Shown here one piece after another: positions 35,029 to 43,606 of a stretch of 64,000 bases of DNA. The notes below the pieces were generated by a model. The model ran no database searches and was not told the DNA's origin. It saw only the letters and a program-made list of their open reading frames with translations. The number at the start of each line of letters is the position of its first letter. Position 1 is the stretch's first letter. The position numbers were made by a program, and so were the translations under genes. This DNA comes from CAZQYC01 sp964597495 (GTDB lineage: Bacteria; Pseudomonadota; Gammaproteobacteria; Steroidobacterales; Steroidobacteraceae). The DNA lies in contig CAZQYC010000007.1 of the NCBI GenBank assembly GCA_964597495.1, positions 1-64,000 of the forward strand, in the 5' to 3' direction.

Positions 35029-35700
35029 ATGTCGACTGAAGAAGCACTTACGAACGTAGAAACTGTCGCCGCGCAGCGCTGGGCGCCGCCGGAAGTTTAT
35101 GGCCGATCGTTTAGCTCTCAAGGTGAGAGAGCCGCTCGGCCTGGACGACAGGATCGGGAAGCGATCGACGCGTTATATAGGAAAGCGGAAGCCGAGGGCT
35201 TTGCGGCGGGTAAGGCCCAGTTCGAGGCGCAAACCGCGCAGCTCGTCGAACGGATTGCAAGGCTCGATGCCATGCTGCAATTGCTCGCGCGTCCGTTGAT
35301 GGACTTGGATGCGGAAGTCGAAAAGCAGCTGACGTCGCTCGCATTGACGGTCGCGAAGCATGTCGTACGCCGTGAGTTGCGCATCGATCCGACGCAAGTG
35401 GTCGGCATCATTCGGAGCACGGTGTCGTTGCTTCCGGCCTCGGCGCGCGATGTGCGTGTGCATTTGCATCCGGAAGACGCGGCGCTGGTGCGCGAACGCC
35501 TGTCCGAACCGCAAGCCGAGCGTGCTTGGACCATTGTCGAAGACCCCATCATGATGCGCGGCGGCTGCCGCGTGACCACCGATCATGCACAGATCGATGC
35601 GCGCCTCGATTCGCGCCTCGGCGCGGCGATCAGCGCCGTGCTCGGCAGCGAGCGCAGCGAACAACGCAGTTCGCCGAACCCAGACGCACGTTCGAGCTAA
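35029..35700 (+). CDS. fliH: Flagellar export ATPase regulator FliH
   Basis: Stator-like partner (223 aa) that holds the FliI ATPase at the export gate. The N-terminal half is charged and helical (DAMLQLLARPLMDLDAEVEKQL). The C-terminal domain has VAKHVVRRELRIDPTQVVGIIRSTVSLLP and GGCRVTTDHAQIDARLDSRL, typical of FliH/YscL. I chose ATG at 35029 (AGGA upstream) over the TTG four codons earlier. Confidence 0.92.
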   Translation: MSTEEALTNVETVAAQRWAPPEVYGRSFSSQGERAARPGRQDREAIDALYRKAEAEGFAAGKAQFEAQTAQLVERIARLDAMLQLLARPLMDLDAEVEKQLTSLALTVAKHVVRRELRIDPTQVVGIIRSTVSLLPASARDVRVHLHPEDAALVRERLSEPQAERAWTIVEDPIMMRGGCRVTTDHAQIDARLDSRLGAAISAVLGSERSEQRSSPNPDARSS

Positions 35701-35702
35701 CG

Positions 35703-37079
35703 ATGGGCGCACAACAGAGCATTCGCGACGTACGGCATGCGGTGTGGCGCGAGCGGCTCGCGCGCCGTCTTTATCGTGCGGAACATATTCCCGACCCACC
35801 TGTCGAGGGGCAATTGACCCGCATGATCGGCTTAACCCTCGAAGCATCCGGTTGCGAAGCGGCGATCGGCGATCGCTGCGACGTGGTCGCCGCCGACGGC
35901 ATGCGCGTCGAAGCCGAAGTGGTCGGTTTTGCGCAGGAGCGTTTGTTTCTCATGCCCACGGGCGACATTCACGGCGTAAAGCCGAGTGCGCGCGTGATTC
36001 CCGTTCAAAAGGCCGGCAGCGCCGCTGTAGGTCCGCAATTACTGGGCCGCATTATCGACGGCGGCGGAAATCCGCTCGACGGACTCGGGCCGATCGAGTG
36101 CGAACAATCCGTCCGTTTGATGGGCGCGCCGATCAATCCGCTGGCGCGGCAGCCGATCAGCCAACCGCTCGATGTCGGTATTCGCTCGATTAATTCTTTG
36201 CTCACGGTGGGTCGCGGACAGCGCATCGGCCTGTTCGCGGGCAGCGGCGTCGGCAAGAGTGTATTGCTCGGCATGATGGCGCGCTACACCGCGGCCGACA
36301 TCATCGTGGTCGGACTCATCGGCGAACGCGGCCGCGAAGTAAAGGAATTCGTCGAACGCATTTTGGGTCCGGAAGGACGTCGCCGCGCCGTAGTGGTTGC
36401 GACGCCGGCGGACAACCCGCCGTTGATGCGATTGCATGGCGCATGGCTAGCCACGGCGATCGCCGAATACTTTCGCGACCGCGGTAAAAGCGTCTTGTTG
36501 CTGATGGACTCGCTCACGCGTTTTGCACAGGCGCAGCGCGAGATCGGCTTGGCCATCGGCGAGGCGCCGGCTACCAAAGGCTATCCGCCGTCGGTGTTCG
36601 CTCGTTTGCCGCAATTGGTCGAGCGTGCGGGTAACGGTGCCGAGAAATCGGGATCGATTACCGCGTTTTACACCGTGTTGACCGAGGGCGACGATCCGCA
36701 CGATCCGATCGCCGATGCGGCGCGCGCTATTCTCGACGGGCATTTCGTGCTGTCGCGACGGATCGCCGAATCGGGTCTGTATCCGGCCATCGATGTCGAA
36801 GCATCGATCAGTCGTGTCATGCAGGAGATCGTATCGCCCGCGCAATTAAAGCTGGCGCGTCACTTTCGCCAAACGCTCTCCACGTATCAACAGAATCGCG
36901 ACTTGATCGCCATCGGTGCCTACGCCCGCGGCAGCGATCCGCGCATCGACTCCGCCATTGCGGCCTGGCCCAAGTTGCAGCAGCTGTTGCAACAGGATAT
37001 GCACGAGCGTTTCGATCTCCATGCCAGTGCCCAAGCATTGAGACAAATCGGTCCGGCAATAGGAGCTGATGCAGCATGA
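35703..37079 (+). CDS. fliI: Flagellum-specific ATPase FliI
   Basis: Hexameric ATPase that unloads chaperone-substrate complexes for export (458 aa). The Walker A motif GLFAGSGVGKSVLLGMMAR, the VGLIGERGREVKEF block and the Walker B (VLLLMDSLTRFAQAQREI) are all intact. The ATG lies 2 nt after the fliH stop. An in-frame extension upstream overlaps fliH and is not needed. Confidence 0.96.
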   Translation: MGAQQSIRDVRHAVWRERLARRLYRAEHIPDPPVEGQLTRMIGLTLEASGCEAAIGDRCDVVAADGMRVEAEVVGFAQERLFLMPTGDIHGVKPSARVIPVQKAGSAAVGPQLLGRIIDGGGNPLDGLGPIECEQSVRLMGAPINPLARQPISQPLDVGIRSINSLLTVGRGQRIGLFAGSGVGKSVLLGMMARYTAADIIVVGLIGERGREVKEFVERILGPEGRRRAVVVATPADNPPLMRLHGAWLATAIAEYFRDRGKSVLLLMDSLTRFAQAQREIGLAIGEAPATKGYPPSVFARLPQLVERAGNGAEKSGSITAFYTVLTEGDDPHDPIADAARAILDGHFVLSRRIAESGLYPAIDVEASISRVMQEIVSPAQLKLARHFRQTLSTYQQNRDLIAIGAYARGSDPRIDSAIAAWPKLQQLLQQDMHERFDLHASAQALRQIGPAIGADAA

Positions 37080-37519
37080 CACGCAGCGAACGAATGCAAC
37101 CGGTTCAGAAGTTCGTCAACGCCAACGAGCGTCGCGAAGCGGGTGAACTCGCGATCAGCGAACGGCGTTTGGCCGAATGCGAACGCAAGCTCGACGAGCT
37201 TAAGCAATACGAGCAGGACTACCGCGATGGATTCAACACGCGCGTGTCGGCCGGAATGGGGGGCAACGGGTTGCGCGACTATCAGCAGTTTCTCGCGCGC
37301 TTGATGGACGCGATTCGACAGCAATCGCAGATCGTGGAACGCGCGCGCGCCGAACGTGACCAGCAGCAAGACCAGTGGCGTGAAGCCGCGCAACGGCACA
37401 AGGCGATCGATCGAGTGGTGGAAAATTGGAAGTCGGAGGAACGTCGCGACGCCGATCGCTTCGAACAGCGCGAAAGCGACGAGCGCGCTACCCGTAATGC
37501 ATCGCAACGTTCCGAGTAA
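37076..37519 (+). CDS. fliJ: Flagellar export chaperone FliJ
   Basis: Coiled-coil central stalk protein of the FliI/FliH complex (147 aa). The ATG overlaps the fliI stop (ATGA). The sequence is charged heptad-type throughout (AECERKLDELKQYEQDY, KSEERRDADRFEQRESDERA), as in the FliJ family. Confidence 0.93.
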   Translation: MTRSERMQPVQKFVNANERREAGELAISERRLAECERKLDELKQYEQDYRDGFNTRVSAGMGGNGLRDYQQFLARLMDAIRQQSQIVERARAERDQQQDQWREAAQRHKAIDRVVENWKSEERRDADRFEQRESDERATRNASQRSE

Positions 37520-37538
37520 ACGGCAATTACCTTTGGAT

Positions 37539-38516
37539 ATGTCCATGGCTAACGAACTTGCAATTCCTTCCTGCCCGCCCGCAACGACGGCAACGACAAC
37601 TGCGCCGTCTGCCGAGTCTCCGTCGGGCGCCAACGATTTTGTCGCCGCGTTAGCCAGCGTGCTGACGACCGAAGCTTCTCTGGCTGCCGCTGCGACTGTC
37701 GCGCCGCCGATGTTGGCGGAGGGAAAGGATGAATCGACCGATCTGGAGGAAGTGGTCGATGCCGACGCGCTTTCGATCGATCCTCAGACGTTCATGCTGT
37801 CGCTCGATCAGGCGTTGCGCACCGATGTGCCAGTTCAAGCAGGGTCGCGAGACGTTGCGTATCAAGCAAGTGCTTCTACCGATCGAGTCGTCTTGTCGGC
37901 GCTCGCAACCGCCACCACGTCGTTCTCGACCGGTCATGAAATGGTGGCCGAGGACATCGTCCCTTCCGCTGCCGCTACGCAGGCGGCTCGCGGTGCGGCT
38001 GATGCGCTGCTTGAATCTAAAACCGAAGCGAAACCCGCGGCAGACAATGCGAATCCCGTCGTTATGACGGCAAATGCGACAACACACGAACGCATTGCCG
38101 AATTGCGGGAGCACCCGACGATTCGCGCCCATGTCGGAACCTCCACGTGGACCGAAGAACTCGCCGGAAAACTGACCGTGATGATTGGCAAGGGATTGCA
38201 ATCGGCGTCGTTGCAGTTGTCGCCCGAGCACTTAGGGCCCCTTGAAGTCCGCATCTCCGTGCAAAACGAACAAGCTTCCGTCTGGTTCGGGGCCGCGCAT
38301 GCGGAAACTCGTAGTGCCTTAGAACACGCGCTGCCGCGCCTGCGGGAGCTCTTGGCGGGTCAAGGATTGAATCTCAGCGATGCAGGGGTCTTTCGCGAAG
38401 CCCCACGGCAGCAAGGCAAGCCGTGGAGCGGAGCGGATTCTGGCCGCTCGTCAGAGAGTGAGCGCGAGTTTAAGGTTGTTCTCGGTGCGCGAGGGTTGGT
38501 GGATGCGTACGCGTGA
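37539..38516 (+). CDS. fliK: Flagellar hook-length control protein FliK
   Basis: Secreted molecular ruler (325 aa). The N-terminal two-thirds are low-complexity Ala/Thr/Ser-rich. The C-terminal switch domain (residues of about 205-300) carries the conserved LQSASLQLSPEHLGPLEVRI and GAAHAETRSALEHALPRLRELL. The start at 37539 lies 19 nt after fliJ; ATG at 37545 is an alternative. Confidence 0.92.
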   Translation: MSMANELAIPSCPPATTATTTAPSAESPSGANDFVAALASVLTTEASLAAAATVAPPMLAEGKDESTDLEEVVDADALSIDPQTFMLSLDQALRTDVPVQAGSRDVAYQASASTDRVVLSALATATTSFSTGHEMVAEDIVPSAAATQAARGAADALLESKTEAKPAADNANPVVMTANATTHERIAELREHPTIRAHVGTSTWTEELAGKLTVMIGKGLQSASLQLSPEHLGPLEVRISVQNEQASVWFGAAHAETRSALEHALPRLRELLAGQGLNLSDAGVFREAPRQQGKPWSGADSGRSSESEREFKVVLGARGLVDAYA

Positions 38517-38520
38517 GGAA

Positions 38521-38635
38521 AGCTACTAGCAATTAGCCGCTGGCTACTAGCCACTAGCGACTAGCCAGAGTAAGAACGAATTCCCGTGGATTCTTCTCTG
38601 GCTAGTCGCTAGTGGCTAGCGGCTAGTTGCTAAAG
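38521..38635. repeat. CTAG heptamer inverted-pair element, fliK-fliL
   Basis: The left arm (38521-38568) has seven units and the right arm (38596-38635) six. Their inner 21 nt (GCCACTAGCGACTAGCCAGAG and its complement) are perfect reverse complements. The arms differ by one whole 7-nt unit, showing unit gain or loss. Confidence 0.88.
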
Positions 38636-38830
38636 GATGAGCAATTCGCTCATCCGTTCCTTCAGGCAATCGCTCGCTTACTGTCCCCGCCAAATTTCCG
38701 GCGCGTCGAGGAAAGCTCGATCACTCGTTTCAACGCCAATGTGCACAAGCGCACGTGCTCGATCGTCAATGTGTGTCGCAAGTCTTGTTTTGTGGTGCAG
38801 GCGAACGATGCGGCAAAAGTCCGCCGCCCG

Positions 38831-38846
38831 TGGCATGCGCCTTGCT
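38831..38846 (+). promoter_or_regulatory. Sigma-54 promoter of the fliL operon
   Basis: TGGCATGCGCCTTGCT matches TGGCACG-N4-TTGCW with one change. The predicted start near 38857 is about 35 nt before the fliL ATG. The rest of the 375-nt fliK-fliL gap holds the heptamer element and about 190 nt with nothing recognisable. Confidence 0.85.
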
Positions 38847-38891
38847 AATTACACCTCGTGTCTAGTTGTTTGACGGTCCGAGGGCATTGCG

Positions 38892-39509
38892 ATGGCCGAG
38901 TCCACAGAAAATCAAGGCGATAAAAAACCGGAAGCCGCGCCGAAAAAGGTGCCGCTCAATACCACGAATTTGTTGTTGCTCGTCGTCATCGGCGTGTTGT
39001 TGCTCGCCGTAGTCGGCGGAACCATTGCTGCCATCTTGATTTATCGCAACGGCAATCACGCGGCGGTGGCTGCGCCGGCGGCCGGCGGGGAGCTCGCTGC
39101 CGAAGGCGACAAGGAAAAAGACGCGAAGGCCAAAGAAAAAGAACCGAAGAAGGAGAAGGAGACGAAAAAAGACGACAAGCCGAAGGCGCCTGCGCTGTAC
39201 GTAACGTTGGAACCGCCTTTCGTCGTTAATTTTTCGGCGGGCAAGCCCGCCAAGTTTTTGCAGATCTCGATGGAAATCATGACGCGCGATCCGGCGACCG
39301 CGCAAATCTTGAAGGAGAACAACCCGCTTTTGCGCAACGACATTCTGATGTTGTTCGGCGCTCAGCAATACGAGACCGTTTCTGTGCAGGAGGGGCGCGA
39401 AGTTCTGCGCGGACAAACGCTCGATACCGTACGCGGCGTCGTCAAGAAAGAAGGCGGCAAGCCGGCGGAAGTCGAGGCCGTGTACTTCACCAGTTTCGTC
39501 ATGCAGTAG
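38892..39509 (+). CDS. fliL: Flagellar basal-body associated protein FliL
   Basis: Inner-membrane protein (205 aa) around the stator. It has a short cytoplasmic N-terminus, one transmembrane helix (NLLLLVVIGVLLLAVVGGTI, residues of about 28-50), a Lys/Glu-rich linker of about 45 residues, then the periplasmic FliL domain (YVTLEPPFVVNFSAGKPAKF, VYFTSFVMQ). First gene of the fliLMNOPQR run. Confidence 0.94.
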   Translation: MAESTENQGDKKPEAAPKKVPLNTTNLLLLVVIGVLLLAVVGGTIAAILIYRNGNHAAVAAPAAGGELAAEGDKEKDAKAKEKEPKKEKETKKDDKPKAPALYVTLEPPFVVNFSAGKPAKFLQISMEIMTRDPATAQILKENNPLLRNDILMLFGAQQYETVSVQEGREVLRGQTLDTVRGVVKKEGGKPAEVEAVYFTSFVMQ

Positions 39510-39526
39510 TCGCGGCGAACTCCCTC

Positions 39527-40561
39527 ATGGCAAACGAAATTCTCAATCAAGACGAAATCGATGCGCTGATCCACGGAGTGGACGCCGGCACAGTGCCGAC
39601 CGAAGCCGATCCTGCCAGCGCCGCAATGGGCGAAGTGCGCCCGTACGATCTCACTACGCAAACTCGGATCGTTCGCGGCCGCATGCCGACGCTCGATCTC
39701 ATCAACGAGCGATTCGCGCGTTTATTCCGCACTAGTTTGTTCAACATGATGCGCCGTACGCCGCAAATCTCGGTGGGTACGGTGCAGCTCAGCAAGTTTT
39801 CGGATTATTTGCACAGTCTGTACGTGCCGACCAGTCTCAACATCGTGAAAGTCCATCCTTTTCGCGGCACGGGGTTGGTAGTTCTCGATCCCAGGCTCGT
39901 GTTTTCGGCGGTCGACAATTTCTTCGGCGGCTCCGGTCGCCACGCCAAGATCGAAGGCCGCGACTTCACGACGACCGAAGCGCGCATCATTCAGCTTCTT
40001 CTGAAAAATATTTTTGTCGATCTGCAGGCGGCTTGGTCGAACGTCGCGCAATTGAACATCGAGTACTTAAGCACCGAGATGAATCCGCAGTTCGCGAACA
40101 TCGCGGGCCCGACGGAAATGGTCGTCATCAGCACGTTCCGAGTCGAGCTTGACGGAGGCGGAGGCAATCTTCATGTCACCATGCCGTCGTCGATGCTCGA
40201 GCCGGTACGCGAAATTCTCGATTCCGGCGCCGCCACCGATCGCATCGGCCAAGACGAGCGCTGGGCGCAGGCCTTGCGCGAAGAAATCGAAGATGCGGAG
40301 ATCGAACTCGGCATGGTGCTGGGGCGCGGACAACTGAAGCTCGAGCAGCTGATCAATCTGCAGCCGGGCGACATCGTGCCGTTCGACTTCAACGGTCGCG
40401 CGACCATCGTCGTTGGCGACGTTCCCGTGTTTCGCGGCAACTACGGCGTGTCGAACGGCATGCAGGCGCTCAAGATCGACGAGCGCGTGCTGCGTCATAA
40501 ACCCAAGATTCTGGATTCGCTAATGCCGCGCCAGCCGCAAACCGGCTTGGTCGCCGAGTAG
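39527..40561 (+). CDS. fliM: Flagellar motor switch protein FliM
   Basis: C-ring protein (344 aa) that receives CheY-P. The N-terminal CheY-binding motif ILNQDEIDALIHGVD is present. The middle domain and the C-terminal FliN-like domain (LEQLINLQPGDIVPFDFNGRATIVVGDVPVFRGNYGV) are intact. CheY is encoded 10 kb downstream in the same locus. Confidence 0.97.
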   Translation: MANEILNQDEIDALIHGVDAGTVPTEADPASAAMGEVRPYDLTTQTRIVRGRMPTLDLINERFARLFRTSLFNMMRRTPQISVGTVQLSKFSDYLHSLYVPTSLNIVKVHPFRGTGLVVLDPRLVFSAVDNFFGGSGRHAKIEGRDFTTTEARIIQLLLKNIFVDLQAAWSNVAQLNIEYLSTEMNPQFANIAGPTEMVVISTFRVELDGGGGNLHVTMPSSMLEPVREILDSGAATDRIGQDERWAQALREEIEDAEIELGMVLGRGQLKLEQLINLQPGDIVPFDFNGRATIVVGDVPVFRGNYGVSNGMQALKIDERVLRHKPKILDSLMPRQPQTGLVAE

Positions 40562-40586
40562 TCGTCATATTAGTAGAGGTACGCCC

Positions 40587-40922
40587 ATGAGCGCAGATGC
40601 ATCCGCGGAAGCGGCCGAGTTCGAAAACTTAAGAGACGAAGCGGTGCTGGAAGGCAAGCGCGACATCAACATGGAAGTGGTTCTTGACGTGCCGGTGACG
40701 CTCTCGATGGAAGTCGGGCGCGCGCGCATCCCGATTCGAAATTTGTTGCAACTCAACCAGGGCTCCGTCGTCGAATTGGACCGCGCCGCCGGCGAGGCGC
40801 TGGACGTCTATGTCAACGGAACACTGATCGCGCACGGCGAAGTCGTGGTCGTCAACGAAAAATTCGGCATTCGTCTCACCGACGTGATCAGTCCTGCCGA
40901 GCGCATTCGCAAGTTGAAGTAA
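40587..40922 (+). CDS. fliN: Flagellar motor switch protein FliN
   Basis: C-ring base protein (111 aa). LDVPVTLSMEVGRARIPIRNLLQLNQGSVVELDRAAGE followed by ANGxLIAHGEVVVVNEKFGIRLTDVIS-type sequence is the SpoA/FliN domain. A GTAGAGGT ribosome binding site precedes the ATG. Confidence 0.97.
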   Translation: MSADASAEAAEFENLRDEAVLEGKRDINMEVVLDVPVTLSMEVGRARIPIRNLLQLNQGSVVELDRAAGEALDVYVNGTLIAHGEVVVVNEKFGIRLTDVISPAERIRKLK

Positions 40923-40926
40923 TTCC

Positions 40927-41433
40927 ATGCGGACGATTTTCGAAACGCGCGTTGTATCGGCTGCCGGCAAGAGAATAATTGCTGGCGTGTTCGGATTCGC
41001 CGGACTTGTCGGTATGGCGTTCGCGAACGATCAAAAGCTGTTCGCTGCACCGCCGGCCACGCAGAACGCGGCACCGTCCGGTGCGGGCTCGATGGCGCAA
41101 GCAACCCTGGCGCTCGTATTGGTTTTGATTGCGGTGTTCGCCGCTGCCTATGTACTCCGCCGATTGCGAAAATTCGGCGGCACAGTCTGCGCTCACGGAA
41201 TCGAAGTCGTTTCGCAAGCGGCGCTCGGATCGAAGGAGCGCGCTGTGTTGCTGAAAGTAGCGGGCGTACACGTATTGGTCGGAGTGGCTCCCGGTCAAGT
41301 GAATTTGCTGCACGTCCTCGATCCGAATTCCATTCCCGCCACCAGCGCATCCGCACCCGTTGCGGATCCGAAAAACGCATTGAACGCACCGTCGTTCAAG
41401 TCGCTGCTCAAGCAGAGCTTGGGGATGAAATGA
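40927..41433 (+). CDS. fliO: Flagellar biosynthetic protein FliO
   Basis: Membrane assembly factor for FliP (168 aa). The N-terminal segment is followed by a transmembrane helix (ATLALVLVLIAVFAAAYVL, residues of about 58-77) and the cytoplasmic FliO domain (GIEVVSQAALGSKERAVLLKVAGVHVLVGVAPGQVNLLHVL). It starts 4 nt after the fliN stop, and its stop overlaps the fliP start (ATGA). Confidence 0.92.
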   Translation: MRTIFETRVVSAAGKRIIAGVFGFAGLVGMAFANDQKLFAAPPATQNAAPSGAGSMAQATLALVLVLIAVFAAAYVLRRLRKFGGTVCAHGIEVVSQAALGSKERAVLLKVAGVHVLVGVAPGQVNLLHVLDPNSIPATSASAPVADPKNALNAPSFKSLLKQSLGMK

Positions 41434-42314
41434 GCGCGACGCACGGACACGCCCCCTCCCTAACCCTCCCCCGTTCTACGGGGGAGGGGATGCAGAAGAA
41501 ACTTCTCCCCCTCCTCCGCAATGCGGGGGAGGGCAGGGTGGGGGCATCTTCCGCATCACGACGCCTCTCTCTCATCGTACTTCGCAATTTCGCAATCGTT
41601 CTATTCACCTGCCTGGCGCTCGCCAATGCATCGTTTGCAGCCGGCCTTCCCGCCGTGACCATTCAAAATGGGCCCAGTGGTCAGACGTATTCCCTGACTC
41701 TGCAGATTCTTTTCCTAATGACGGCGATCACGCTCTTGCCGGCGGCGCTGCTCATGATGACCGGATTTACGCGCATCGTGATCGTGCTGGCGATTCTTCG
41801 TCAGGCGCTGGGCGCCGGCCAGGCGCCGCCGAATCAAGTGTTGATCGGGCTCGCGCTCTTTCTCACGATGTTCGTGATGGCGCCGGTGATCGACAAGATT
41901 CAAGCCGATGCGGTGCAACCGTACGCCGAAGACAAGATTACGGCGAGCGTGGCCTTCGACAAGGGACTCGCGCCGCTTAAGCAATTCATGCTCGATCAAA
42001 CCCGCGAGAGCGACATCGCGAGTTTCGTACGCATCGCCGGCGGAAAAGGGTTCGCCACTCCGCAGGAAGTTCCGCTGACGATCTTGGTGCCTGCCTTCGC
42101 AACCAGCGAATTGAAATCGGCTTTCCAAATCGGATTCCTGATCTTCATTCCGTTCGTGATCATCGATCTGGTGGTCGCGAGCGTACTCATGTCGATGGGC
42201 ATGATGATGCTCTCACCGGTACTGATTTCTCTGCCGTTCAAGATCATGTTGTTCGTGCTGGTCGATGGCTGGGCGTTGGTGATGGGGACGTTGGCGGCGA
42301 GTTTCTACCGATAG
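41430..42314 (+). CDS. fliP: Flagellar export-gate protein FliP, with repeat-derived N-terminal extension
   Basis: Core pore protein of the export apparatus (294 aa from the first ATG). Conserved FliP sequence runs from VTIQNGPSGQTYSLTLQILF through GFTRIVIVLAILRQALGAGQAPPNQVL and PFKIMLFVLVDGWALVMG. A cleavable signal peptide (IVLRNFAIVLFTCLALANASFA) is expected. It is preceded here by about 45 residues encoded by an inverted pair of CCCTCCCCC repeats (about 41449-41550). ATG at 41490 inside the repeat is an alternative start; either way the extension is unusual. Confidence 0.93.
   Translation: MSATHGHAPSLTLPRSTGEGMQKKLLPLLRNAGEGRVGASSASRRLSLIVLRNFAIVLFTCLALANASFAAGLPAVTIQNGPSGQTYSLTLQILFLMTAITLLPAALLMMTGFTRIVIVLAILRQALGAGQAPPNQVLIGLALFLTMFVMAPVIDKIQADAVQPYAEDKITASVAFDKGLAPLKQFMLDQTRESDIASFVRIAGGKGFATPQEVPLTILVPAFATSELKSAFQIGFLIFIPFVIIDLVVASVLMSMGMMMLSPVLISLPFKIMLFVLVDGWALVMGTLAASFYR
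41449..41550. repeat. CCCTCCCCC/GGGGGAGGG inverted pair at the fliP 5' end
   Basis: The left unit CCCTAACCCTCCCCCGTTC, then TACGGGGGAGGGG. The right unit CTCCCCCTCCTCCGCAATGC, then GGGGGAGGGCAGGGTGGGGGC. Both units and their order match the pair within flgJ. They are translated as part of FliP. Confidence 0.75.
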
Positions 42315-42412
42315 CTACTAGTTGCTAGCTACTAGCCAGATTTGGAGTTACGCACATGAAAAATTCATCTTTCCTTTTCTTGCTAGTAGCTAGCGGCTAG
42401 CAGCTAGAGGCT
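42313..42412. repeat. CTAG heptamer inverted-pair element, fliP-fliQ
   Basis: The array begins with the fliP stop codon itself (TAG of TAGCTACTAG). The right arm (42379-42412) ends CTAGAGGCT, 4 nt before the fliQ ATG, supplying its ribosome binding site. Confidence 0.85.
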
Positions 42413-42416
42413 TCTT

Positions 42417-42686
42417 ATGACTCCTGAAACCGTCATGACCGTAGCTCAACGTGCTCTTGAGATCACGTTGCTGCTTTCCGCGCCGCTGTTATTGGCCGCA
42501 CTCGTCGTTGGCTTGCTAGTCGGCGTGTTTCAAGCGGCGACGCAGATCAATGAAATGACGTTGTCGTTCATTCCGAAATTGCTCGGCATGGCTGCGACAG
42601 CGGTGATAGCGGGGCCGTGGATGCTCAAGTTGATCGTCGGGTATACGCGGGAGTTGTTCGAGAGCATTCCGGGATTGATTGGATAA
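42417..42686 (+). CDS. fliQ: Flagellar export-gate protein FliQ
   Basis: Small export-gate membrane protein (89 aa) with two transmembrane helices (LLLSAPLLLAALVVGLLVGV and MAATAVIAGPWMLKLIVGY) and the conserved FQAATQINEMTLSFIPKLL loop. The length is exactly that of the family. Confidence 0.97.
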   Translation: MTPETVMTVAQRALEITLLLSAPLLLAALVVGLLVGVFQAATQINEMTLSFIPKLLGMAATAVIAGPWMLKLIVGYTRELFESIPGLIG

Positions 42687-42783
42687 GCCGCTAGCAACTA
42701 GTTACTAGCCACTAGCCAGATTAGGAAATACAGATGAACCCAACTCACACTCTTTTCTGGCTAGCTGCTAGCGGCTAGTAGCT
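42687..42783. repeat. CTAG heptamer inverted-pair element, fliQ-fliR
   Basis: The left arm (42687-42720) starts at the base after the fliQ stop. The right arm (42755-42783) starts TTCTGGCTAGCTGCTAGCGG. The spacer is about 34 nt. Confidence 0.85.
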
Positions 42784-42788
42784 TTCTT

Positions 42789-43604
42789 ATGCTCACCCTC
42801 TCTCCCGGCCAGCTCGAAACCTATCTCGCCCAGTACTTCTGGCCGTTCGTGCGCATCGGCGCGTGCTTGATGGTTGCTCCGGTGTTCGGCGCGCAATTCG
42901 TTCCGCCGCGTTTGCGCATCGTGCTGGCGGGTGCGCTAACGCTTTTGGTCGCGCCTGCGCTTGCAGCGCCCACTGACGTGGTCTTGATGTCCGTGAATGG
43001 CGCCGTGATTACGCTCCAACAGATGTTGATCGGCGTGGCTGCTGGGTTCGTTCTGCAAGTGGTTTTCGATTCGCTCGCCATGGGCGGGCAGTTATTGGCG
43101 AATAGCATGGGGTTGAGTTTTGCGTTCAATGTCGATCCACAGCACGGCGCTAGTACGCCGGTGGTTGGCCAACTCTACATGCTGCTGGTGACGCTGACGT
43201 TTCTCGCTCTCAACGGCCATATCGCCTTGATCGAAGCGCTGCTTCGCAGCTTTTATACCCTGCCTATCGGTTCGCAAGGGCTCGGCGCGGACAACGCCTG
43301 GGCCGTCGTGATGTGGGGCAGGAATTTGTTCGAGGGCGCGCTCGCGGTGGCATTGCCTGGCATGACGGCATTGCTCATCGTGAATCTGGGTTTTGGCGTG
43401 ATGAGCCGTGCCGCCCCTTCGCTGAATATGTTTGCCGTCGGATTTCCGATCACGCTCGTGTTCGGTCTGGCCATCGTGCTGCTCGGATTACCGGCTGTGC
43501 AGGCGAGTTTCACGTCGTTGTTCGGCGTGACGTTCGATGCACTAGGCGCGCTCTTGGGCGGCGAGTCGGGTTCGACGATCGGTCGTGATGCGGGAGGCAT
43601 GTGA
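42789..43604 (+). CDS. fliR: Flagellar export-gate protein FliR
   Basis: Multi-helix export-gate protein (271 aa) that completes the FliPQR pore. YFWPFVRIGACLMVAPVFGAQFVPPRLRIVLAGALT and NSMGLSFAFNVDPQHGASTPVVGQLYMLL are the family motifs. Its stop lies immediately upstream of flhB. Confidence 0.95.
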   Translation: MLTLSPGQLETYLAQYFWPFVRIGACLMVAPVFGAQFVPPRLRIVLAGALTLLVAPALAAPTDVVLMSVNGAVITLQQMLIGVAAGFVLQVVFDSLAMGGQLLANSMGLSFAFNVDPQHGASTPVVGQLYMLLVTLTFLALNGHIALIEALLRSFYTLPIGSQGLGADNAWAVVMWGRNLFEGALAVALPGMTALLIVNLGFGVMSRAAPSLNMFAVGFPITLVFGLAIVLLGLPAVQASFTSLFGVTFDALGALLGGESGSTIGRDAGGM

Positions 43605-43606
43605 CC

